Shown one piece after another: positions 58,414 through 64,000 of a DNA stretch of 64,000 nt; the first letter of the stretch is position 1, and each line of letters starts with the position of its first letter. The stretch comes from Labrenzia sp. CE80. GTDB lineage: Bacteria > Pseudomonadota > Alphaproteobacteria > Rhizobiales > Stappiaceae. The notes beneath the pieces are model-generated. The model worked only from the letters and a program-made list of their open reading frames with translations. It had not been told where the DNA came from and did no database searches. The position numbers and the translations under genes were made by a program. The stretch spans positions 186,001 through 250,000 of the forward strand of contig NZ_WAJT01000003.1 of assembly GCF_009650605.1 (NCBI RefSeq). Reading direction: 5' to 3'.

Positions 58414-59189
58414 GGCTCAGGTTGGGTCACTGCGCTTGAGCGCCGCACAGGCTTCAGTCCAGCCGCTGCTCCCTCCGGAACAAAGACTGGCTTCAGCACA
58501 CGGAGGGCACTTCGGGTGCCCTCGACCGGGAGGCCCCGGAAGACCTTCTTCTCCGCCTCCATAATCAGCAAGCCGCCAAATGCCGGCCACATCCGGCGAC
58601 CGATTCCTTCCCAGGTACACGCCGAGCGCAAAACAAACCGCGCTCTGGTGGGGGGAAGGAAAAGCGCCTCGTCCTGGGCTGCCACATCAAACTGGCAGCT
58701 GCGCAGGAGACCCTTCAACTGCCCCCGTGAGTATGGCCTGCCATAGCCAAAAGGCGACAGCTCCGACTGAGACCACAATCCACGCCGGTTCGGAACGATG
58801 GCGATCATCCGCCCACCTGGCGCCAGAACTCTCCAGGCCTCACGCAGGATGGCAGAAGGGTCGGCCGCGTGATCGAGCGCATGGACTGCCAAAACCCGGT
58901 CAAAAAACGCATCGGATACAGGAAGCCTGCCATCCTCAACGAGGACCGCCGCATTGTCGGCCTCGCGAGGCCATCCAACAGCACCCTGTTGTGCGGGCAT
59001 GGCTGCGATACACCGTTCCGCACTCCCCAGATACGGTCGCATGAACGGTCCAGCATAGCCAATCCCGAGCAGGCTTTGGCCTTCAAGGCTCGGCCAGATG
59101 GCACGGATCCGGCCGCCAATCAAAACCCGCAGCAGCCGGCCCATGGGCAGATCATAGAAAGTCCTCAGATCGGCAACGTCGAGATACAT
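58410..59189 (-). CDS. Class I SAM-dependent methyltransferase
   Basis: A 259-residue protein with a degenerate motif I (LLGIGYAGPFMRPY), the DRVLAVHALDHAADPSAILRE segment and LAPGGRMIAIVPN, the pattern of methyltransferase type 11. The glycine-rich loop is unusual, so SAM binding should be tested. The start MYLDVADLRTFYD at 59189 is the typical start; the frame extends 30 codons further. Divergent from gloB, the glyoxalase gene, where such a methyltransferase often occurs in Alphaproteobacteria. Confidence 0.84.
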   Translation of the reverse strand: MYLDVADLRTFYDLPMGRLLRVLIGGRIRAIWPSLEGQSLLGIGYAGPFMRPYLGSAERCIAAMPAQQGAVGWPREADNAAVLVEDGRLPVSDAFFDRVLAVHALDHAADPSAILREAWRVLAPGGRMIAIVPNRRGLWSQSELSPFGYGRPYSRGQLKGLLRSCQFDVAAQDEALFLPPTRARFVLRSACTWEGIGRRMWPAFGGLLIMEAEKKVFRGLPVEGTRSALRVLKPVFVPEGAAAGLKPVRRSSAVTQPEP

Positions 59190-59317
59190 GGTCCGCTCAT
59201 CTAAAACTGGCGCGATTGAACCTTGATCCGGCCCATTTCGCAAGGACCAACCCTTGTCCCGGACGAATGGCTTTGCCACGTTAGGGCCACGCGACCTGCA
59301 ACCGGAGTACCCCAGGA

Positions 59318-60106
59318 ATGTCTACGTCCGCCACGGCACAAGTCGAGATCCGCCAGTTTCCCTGCCTTTCCGACAATTTCGGCGTGTTGATCCATGACCC
59401 GGACAGCGGAGCGACCATCGCCATCGACGTACCAGATGCCGCTCCCTATCTGGCGGTCCTCGATGAGACCGGTTGGAAACTCTCCCATATCCTGATCACG
59501 CATCATCACTGGGATCATGTTCAAGGTCTGTCGGAGTTGAAGGAAAAGACCGATGCCCATGTCATCGGGCCAGAACGCTCGCGCCAGAAGATCAGCGGCA
59601 TGGACGCGACCGTCGAAGATGGCGACAAGGTTCTGACCGGGCCCTTTGAAGCGCTGGCGCTGTCAACGCCCGGCCACACGCTCGACCAGATTTCCTGGTA
59701 CTATCCGGCGCTCAAGTTTGCACACACAGGTGACACGCTGTTTTCCCTTGGTTGCGGACGTCTGTTTGAGGGCGATGCGGAAATGATGTGGGCCTCTTTC
59801 GACAAGCTGAAGCGGATCCTGCCGGAGGACACAGTCATTTACTGCGGTCATGAATACACTCAGTCGAACGCCAAATTCGCTCTGACGATCGATCCGGACA
59901 ACACAGACCTCCTCGAGCGTGCCAAAGAGGTCGAAGCCCTGCGCGCCAATGGCAAGCCAACCTTACCGACCACAATGGCGCAGGAGCTGGCCACGAACCC
60001 CTTCCTGCGGACCGATGAACCTTCCATCAAGGCAGCCCTCGGCATGGCCGATGCTTCCGACGCTGCGGTCTTCGCGGAAATCCGTAAGCGTAAAGACAAC
60101 GCATGA
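59318..60106 (+). CDS. gloB: Hydroxyacylglutathione hydrolase (glyoxalase II)
   Basis: A 262-residue metallo-beta-lactamase-fold enzyme that hydrolyses S-lactoylglutathione to lactate and glutathione. The THHHWDHVQG motif binds the dinuclear metal site, and later STPGHTLDQ, HTGDTLFSLGCGR and YCGHEYTQSN complete it. CAGGA lies before the ATG. Length is typical. Confidence 0.95.
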   Translation: MSTSATAQVEIRQFPCLSDNFGVLIHDPDSGATIAIDVPDAAPYLAVLDETGWKLSHILITHHHWDHVQGLSELKEKTDAHVIGPERSRQKISGMDATVEDGDKVLTGPFEALALSTPGHTLDQISWYYPALKFAHTGDTLFSLGCGRLFEGDAEMMWASFDKLKRILPEDTVIYCGHEYTQSNAKFALTIDPDNTDLLERAKEVEALRANGKPTLPTTMAQELATNPFLRTDEPSIKAALGMADASDAAVFAEIRKRKDNA

Positions 60107-60126
60107 GATCTAGCAAAATTCACGGG

Positions 60127-60144
60127 TGACCTTTCGAAAGGTCA
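60127..60144. promoter_or_regulatory. Perfect 18-bp palindrome
   Basis: TGACCTTTCGAAAGGTCA is fully self-complementary. It lies 21 bases after the gloB stop and 14 bases before the first ATG of the small gene. No T-run follows, so an operator or a leader hairpin is more likely than a terminator. Confidence 0.55.
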
Positions 60145-60157
60145 AATCCGTTCCCAT

Positions 60158-60400
60158 ATGAAAAGCCTCGCCATCAGAAAGGGGCATTTTGTGATGACGG
60201 ACCCGAAACCTTGTGCATACGAGGCGCGCACAGCTGAACAACGAGCGCAAGCGGTGGTTCACCGCATCCTGATGCAGGCTGAGCCTATTCCGGCGCAGCA
60301 GGGCGGAGGCCACAAGCTCGACACCATGACACTCCACGCGGAAGTGCTCGGCGCCTTGCGTGAAACCATTGACGATCTGGAGCAGACGTCCGCAAATTAG
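60158..60400 (+). CDS. Small protein of unknown function
   Basis: An 80-residue open frame, or 68 residues if it starts at the ATG at 60194, which follows a GGGGC. It is soluble and mostly helical-looking (RTAEQRAQAVVHRILMQAEP, LHAEVLGALRETIDDLEQ). No family recognised. The palindrome just upstream and the compact amphipathic helices suggest that it is real, perhaps a small regulator or binding partner. Confidence 0.5.
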   Translation: MKSLAIRKGHFVMTDPKPCAYEARTAEQRAQAVVHRILMQAEPIPAQQGGGHKLDTMTLHAEVLGALRETIDDLEQTSAN

Positions 60401-60494
60401 GCTGAGACCCATTGGCCCAAGGAATTTCAGAAAACTTTCGTGCCGGCCCGCGACCCGCTAGTGTTGCGGTCCCGCCACGATAGAGAGCCTGGAA

Positions 60495-60938
60495 ATGCCC
60501 GACACCGCTTCCCTGTCTGCCGACGAAGTCGTCAAGTTCCTCAACATGCAGCCACATCCCGAAGGAGGCTTCTACGTTGAGACCTTCCGCGATGAGATCA
60601 CGGACGAAACAGCACGCGCAGCCTCAACTGCGATCTATTTCCTGCTGCCGGAAGGCGTGACCTCACACTGGCACAAGGTAGATGCGGTCGAGACCTGGCA
60701 CTGGTACGCGGGCAGTCCTCTGGAGCTTTCCATCAGCCCCGACGGCAAAACGATCGAAAGAAGCGTTCTCGGCAACAATCTGATCGCGGGCGAACGCCCG
60801 CAGGGCGTCGTCCCACGAGACGGCTGGCAACAGGCCCGCTCACTCGGAGCCTGGACGCTCGTCGGCTGCACAGTCGCCCCGGGTTTTCAGTTTGAGGGAT
60901 TTGAAATGGCGCCGGAAGGCTGGGAGCCGGGACGATAG
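60495..60938 (+). CDS. DUF985 cupin protein
   Basis: A 147-residue single cupin of the cupin_5/DUF985 family. It begins with LNMQPHPEGGFYVETFRDE and has SHWHKVDAVETWHWYAG, which carries the metal- or ligand-binding histidines, and VGCTVAPGFQFEGFEMAPEGW at the end. Structures exist for the family but no agreed function. TAGAGAGCCTGGAA precedes the ATG. Confidence 0.9.
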   Translation: MPDTASLSADEVVKFLNMQPHPEGGFYVETFRDEITDETARAASTAIYFLLPEGVTSHWHKVDAVETWHWYAGSPLELSISPDGKTIERSVLGNNLIAGERPQGVVPRDGWQQARSLGAWTLVGCTVAPGFQFEGFEMAPEGWEPGR

Positions 60939-60964
60939 GCCGCGACCTACCGCTGCTATCGACT

Positions 60965-61714
60965 TCACGCACCAACCAAACACCAGAGCCCCAGTGCAAT
61001 CAGACCTGCGCCAGAAATCCGGTCAAATACCCCTGGGTTCGGCAGGTTGCGTTCTACGCAGACAAAAAGAGTCAGTCCCAGCATCCAGACCAGGTTCATG
61101 ATCCCGCCGGCAAAAAACAACAGCATCAACGGCGCGGAGCTGATCATGCAGGATCGGCCGTACGTCAGTCCGGCCTGAAGCGACACCGTCGCGAACCTGC
61201 ATGCGCTTCGATGTTTCTCATGAGCCGGCGACAGCTGATAGACGCCAGCGCCAGCAAGCAAAAAACAAGAAAGCTCGGCGGACAGGCTCCACATCATGAA
61301 AGCATGAACCAGTCCTGCACGTTCCAGGGTCCATTGCAGGCTCGTCGCGACCACTGCGAACCCGAGCCAGACCAGGGAATAACCCAAGAGAAAGGCGAGC
61401 GTTTGCCGGACGCCAGAGGACTGACGGTCGCGATAGAACGCGATCGCGATCGGCAAAAACATCATGGCCAGCATCATGCCCCACCACATGCCCACCATCT
61501 GAACCACATAGACCCGCGTCCACATGTGTTCCATCGGCTCCATCGAGGACACCGGCGGAATGTTGAGGCGGGTCATTGCCCAGACGGACATTCCCGTCCC
61601 GCTGCCGTTCAGAACAAAGGCCCAGCAGGCAAGGGCAAGACTGGCGGCAAGCAGGACAGGTAAAAGGCTGGCCACCGCTGTTCGCGGCGGCCGCAGGTTC
61701 TCAATACTTGTCAT
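60965..61714 (-). CDS. DUF2182 membrane protein
   Basis: A 249-residue inner-membrane protein with six or seven helices. MWWGMMLAMMFLPIAI (about 82-97) with its methionine-rich helix and YQLSPAHEKHRSACR are typical of DUF2182, sometimes called a predicted metal-binding integral membrane protein. The start at 61714 overlaps the end of the DUF899 gene by 14 bases. It is last in the HxlR-GST-DUF899-DUF2182 run. Confidence 0.86.
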   Translation of the reverse strand: MTSIENLRPPRTAVASLLPVLLAASLALACWAFVLNGSGTGMSVWAMTRLNIPPVSSMEPMEHMWTRVYVVQMVGMWWGMMLAMMFLPIAIAFYRDRQSSGVRQTLAFLLGYSLVWLGFAVVATSLQWTLERAGLVHAFMMWSLSAELSCFLLAGAGVYQLSPAHEKHRSACRFATVSLQAGLTYGRSCMISSAPLMLLFFAGGIMNLVWMLGLTLFVCVERNLPNPGVFDRISGAGLIALGLWCLVGA

Positions 61715-62402
61715 GATGACGAAGCCAGGCCATCGGGTTGCCTTCACTCGGTTCGTTGCGACCCTTTGGCGTCAGATCGATATAGGCATAGGCAGCGTTC
61801 GTCGCATCGAGGCCGCGCCCGTAGGTGGAATAGGTGTGATAAACAACGCCATCCTCGTCCTTGGCAAAGACGCTGGTTCCATGCATTTCATCCATGAAGG
61901 CATCCGGCATCAGACCGAAATTATAGGCCCGTGACAGGTCTTTCGGCCGTCCCTCGTCAAAACCAACATCAAGGTCGTGGTTGAAACTGTTCTCGCTTGA
62001 GGACACCCAGTCAAAACTCCATCCCATGCGCTTTTTGAAGGCCAAAAGCCGGGCAAGCGGCCCCGAGGAAATTGCGGTAAAGGCAATATCCCGCGCAGCC
62101 AGATGAGGGGCAAGTCCCTCGTAGGAATCGGCCCAGAACGAACAGCTCTTGCAACCTTCCTCCCAGTCTCGGCCAAACATGAAGTGATAGACGATCAGCT
62201 GCGAGCGCTGCCCGAACAGCTGCGAAAGGCTCTTTTGCCCGTCTTCGGTCTCAAAGATGTAATCCTTCTCGACCTTCACCCACGGCAGATCGCGGCGCGC
62301 AGCAGAAACTTCGTCTTTCAGTTTGGTAAGGGCTCTTTCTCGGCCCAAAAGCGCAAGCCGCGCTTTCAGCCAGTCTTCGCGTGTTGCGATGTTCGTTTGC
62401 AT
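61701..62402 (-). CDS. DUF899 thioredoxin-like protein
   Basis: A 233-residue soluble protein of the DUF899 family, a thioredoxin-fold group. It begins with WLKARLALLGRERALTKLKD and contains LIVYHFMFGRDWEEGCKSCSFWAD, where Cys-x2-Cys could be redox-active. AGGAG lies 11 bases before the ATG. It sits between a glutathione transferase gene and DUF2182 on the same strand. Confidence 0.88.
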   Translation of the reverse strand: MQTNIATREDWLKARLALLGRERALTKLKDEVSAARRDLPWVKVEKDYIFETEDGQKSLSQLFGQRSQLIVYHFMFGRDWEEGCKSCSFWADSYEGLAPHLAARDIAFTAISSGPLARLLAFKKRMGWSFDWVSSSENSFNHDLDVGFDEGRPKDLSRAYNFGLMPDAFMDEMHGTSVFAKDEDGVVYHTYSTYGRGLDATNAAYAYIDLTPKGRNEPSEGNPMAWLRHHDKY

Positions 62403-62425
62403 GAGTTCATTTTCTCCTGGTCGGA

Positions 62426-63136
62426 TCAGGCGGATTTGGACAGGGGTTTGGGCGCTTCGTCCCAATGACCGGGCAAAGTCGAAACAACGCTTGGCATGGC
62501 GTTCAAACTGTCTTTCCAGGCCGCGGTAAGCGGATAGAGATCGGGCGGGTAGCCAAAGCCCAAGGCAGACATCAGTGCAGGCTTGGTCTCGATGCCGCGC
62601 TGAACCAGCCTGATTTCCGGAAAGGCGATGGCATCGGCAGCGCTTGGCGTTTCGCCAGCCAGAAAGGAACGCCCGTCGCCAAGCAATTCTTCCAGATAGG
62701 CACATTCCGCGTGCATGAGATCCGCAGCCATTTCGAAGCCCTTGAAGGCATCGCTGTCTCGATCAAGAACATTGCCATCTGACGTAAACACGCGAGAGAG
62801 CAGCTCATTGGCCGCATGGCGCAGGTAGTCATTGCACTCCATCGCGATCTGCCAGATCTTCGCGGCTTCCTCCGGGGTCTCACCAAACAGCGGATGTTCA
62901 GGGTGGGCCCGATCAAGCCAGGCAAGTATGGCGACGGAGTCGCGAAGGATGGTCTCGCCGTCTCGTAGAACTGGAACGGTGGCACGCGGGTTTAGCGCCA
63001 GAAAGTCTGGTTTTTGATGATCTTTTTCCGCAAGGTTAAGGGTTCGGACTTCGGCATCGAGCCCCTTGAAGGCAAAACCCAGCAGCACTCGCCAGCCCCG
63101 TGGAGCGCCACTGATGTTGTAAATGGTTGGTCGCAT
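62426..63136 (-). CDS. Glutathione S-transferase
   Basis: A 236-residue GST. The N-terminal thioredoxin-like domain (1-80) has NPRATVPVLRDGETILRDSVAIL, the glutathione-binding cis-Pro and D-S pair, and the C-terminal helical domain follows. The start MRPTIYNISGAPRGWRV at 63136 follows GGAGACTTGTG. Subfamily and substrate are not clear. It is probably co-transcribed with DUF899 and DUF2182 and preceded by an HxlR regulator gene. Confidence 0.88.
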   Translation of the reverse strand: MRPTIYNISGAPRGWRVLLGFAFKGLDAEVRTLNLAEKDHQKPDFLALNPRATVPVLRDGETILRDSVAILAWLDRAHPEHPLFGETPEEAAKIWQIAMECNDYLRHAANELLSRVFTSDGNVLDRDSDAFKGFEMAADLMHAECAYLEELLGDGRSFLAGETPSAADAIAFPEIRLVQRGIETKPALMSALGFGYPPDLYPLTAAWKDSLNAMPSVVSTLPGHWDEAPKPLSKSA

Positions 63137-63228
63137 CACAAGTCTCCTGTTTGACAACAGGAAAATGGGCAGCGAAACAACGATTTAACAAGTAGGCAAT
63201 AAAAACGTATAGAGTACTGGAAATGATA

Positions 63229-63585
63229 CTATTGCTGTAAATAAACGACTTTTTCGACTGATTTTGTTTCGCGCCGATCCACCCACCACTGGTGCATCGT
63301 CTCAAACATGGTCTTCAAGGCCAGGGCATCTTCGGTTGCAGAATATTCGACCCGGGGGGGCACCTCGGCAAAAACCTTCCGCTCAACCAAGCCGTCGTCT
63401 TCAAGCGCACGGAGTTGCTTGGTCAGCATCGTCTGGGTAATCCCATCGAGTTCCCGCTGCAACTCGCCGAAACGTTTGGTTCCCAGAAAGATCAGAATCT
63501 GGAGGATCGATAGTTTCCATTTGCCACCGATCATGGAGAAGATAACGGGTGCGGGGCACGGAACGCCTTCAGGTTGATCAGTCAT
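63229..63585 (-). CDS. HxlR-family transcriptional regulator
   Basis: A 118-residue winged-helix regulator with the HxlR core FSMIGGKWKLSILQILIFLG (about 16-35) and ITQTMLTKQLRALEDDGLVERK. A single cysteine at position 10 (PCPAP) is where HxlR-type redox sensors such as HypR carry their reactive cysteine. It lies 92 bases upstream of the GST gene on the same strand and may control that run. Confidence 0.9.
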   Translation of the reverse strand: MTDQPEGVPCPAPVIFSMIGGKWKLSILQILIFLGTKRFGELQRELDGITQTMLTKQLRALEDDGLVERKVFAEVPPRVEYSATEDALALKTMFETMHQWWVDRRETKSVEKVVYLQQ

Positions 63586-63688
63586 GAGCTGGATCCAATA
63601 TTAAGATTTTGAGGGCAGCAGTTGATTTTATCCTAGCCATCAAAAAGGTAGAAAACAAAACTCGATCAATTGAGACTTGGACAGGGAG

Positions 63689-64000
63689 CTACGCCAAACC
63701 TGCAATTGCGGATGCAAAGTCCTTGGCGGAGAAGGGCTCCAGATCCTCAACGCCTTCGCCGACACCAATGAAATGCACCGGCAGCTGATTCTTTGCAGCA
63801 ATGGCGACGAGAATGCCGCCGCGGGCGGTGCCGTCGAGCTTGGTCATCACGAGGCCCGTCACACCGGCCACCTTGCCGAAGATCTCGACCTGGTTGAGCG
63901 CGTTCTGGCCCGTGGTCGCATCCAGCGTCAGGATGACGTCATGCGGAGCGTCCGGATCGAGCTTCTTGATGACGCGGATGACTTTTTCCAGCTCATCCAT
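63689..64000 (-). CDS. ftsY: Signal recognition particle receptor FtsY, 3' part
   Basis: The last 103 codons of ftsY, which continues past the right edge. The C-terminal part of the SRP GTPase domain is visible: LTLDATTGQNALNQ, GLVMTKLDGTARGG (G4-like TKLDG) and PVHFIGVGEGVEDLEPFSAKDF. FtsY docks SRP-bound ribosomes at the membrane. The 103 bases before its end, toward the HxlR gene, hold no visible gene. Confidence 0.95.
   Translation of the reverse strand: MDELEKVIRVIKKLDPDAPHDVILTLDATTGQNALNQVEIFGKVAGVTGLVMTKLDGTARGGILVAIAAKNQLPVHFIGVGEGVEDLEPFSAKDFASAIAGLA

Overview
The window reads as chromosomal DNA of a marine-type alphaproteobacterium in the Hyphomicrobiales/Rhizobiales, with gene content most like Roseibium/Labrenzia/Stappia relatives. 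This is an inference from family content: a DUF2794 protein, PhaR with PhaAB, PhnF-controlled C-P lyase with a DUF1045 gene, MetX-MetW, a CM-HisC-TyrC cluster and moderately high GC. Gene density is high and translationally coupled ATGA junctions are common. I see no insertion sequence, phage, CRISPR array or clear pseudogene. Both edges cut genes: the 5' end of thpR on the left and the 3' end of ftsY on the right.

Layout. 1-7.4 kb: thpR start, aldo/keto reductase, a TesA-like esterase divergent from a YbbA-YbbP type ABC exporter, an exported protein and a Bax-inhibitor-1 protein. 7.4-14.6 kb: DUF2794 protein, a candidate small RNA, acetyltransferase, inorganic pyrophosphatase, a zinc metallopeptidase, DsbB and YqaA-type membrane proteins, tRNA-Leu(CAA), a cupin and a CYTH-CHAD protein. 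14.6-22.8 kb: the C-P lyase locus phnF / phnGHIJKL-DUF1045-phnMN for phosphonate phosphorus, without its transporter. 22.8-26.2 kb: DUF805 and AsmA proteins.

26.2-36.6 kb: the urea ABC transporter urtABCDE, divergent from a two-gene signalling unit. Its first gene encodes an unusual 1130-residue protein that fuses an NCS1-type nucleobase/hydantoin permease domain, an eight-cysteine cassette and a hybrid histidine kinase. The second encodes a receiver-LuxR response regulator. A perfect 16-bp palindrome lies between the two units. This is the strongest candidate for an undescribed system: a transporter-like sensor controlling nitrogen-compound uptake.

36.6-49.9 kb: rpmI-rplT with a clear promoter and terminator, an SDR/LysR pair, several small or exported unknown proteins, gamma-glutamyltransferase family protein, PhaR and phaAB (3-hydroxybutyryl-CoA synthesis for polyhydroxybutyrate), DUF3299 and YciB. 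49.9-59.3 kb: rpmF, mtgA, a cyclopropane fatty acid synthase-like gene, a short-chain polyprenyl diphosphate synthase, the aromatic/histidine cluster (chorismate mutase-like, hisC, tyrC) and metX-metW. 59.3-64 kb: glyoxalase II, a small ORF behind an 18-bp palindrome, a DUF985 cupin, a run of HxlR regulator, glutathione transferase, DUF899 and DUF2182 genes, and the ftsY end.

All calls rest on reading the sequence and remembered family motifs. No database search was run. Start codons were chosen from Shine-Dalgarno sequences, signal peptides and overlaps with neighbours.
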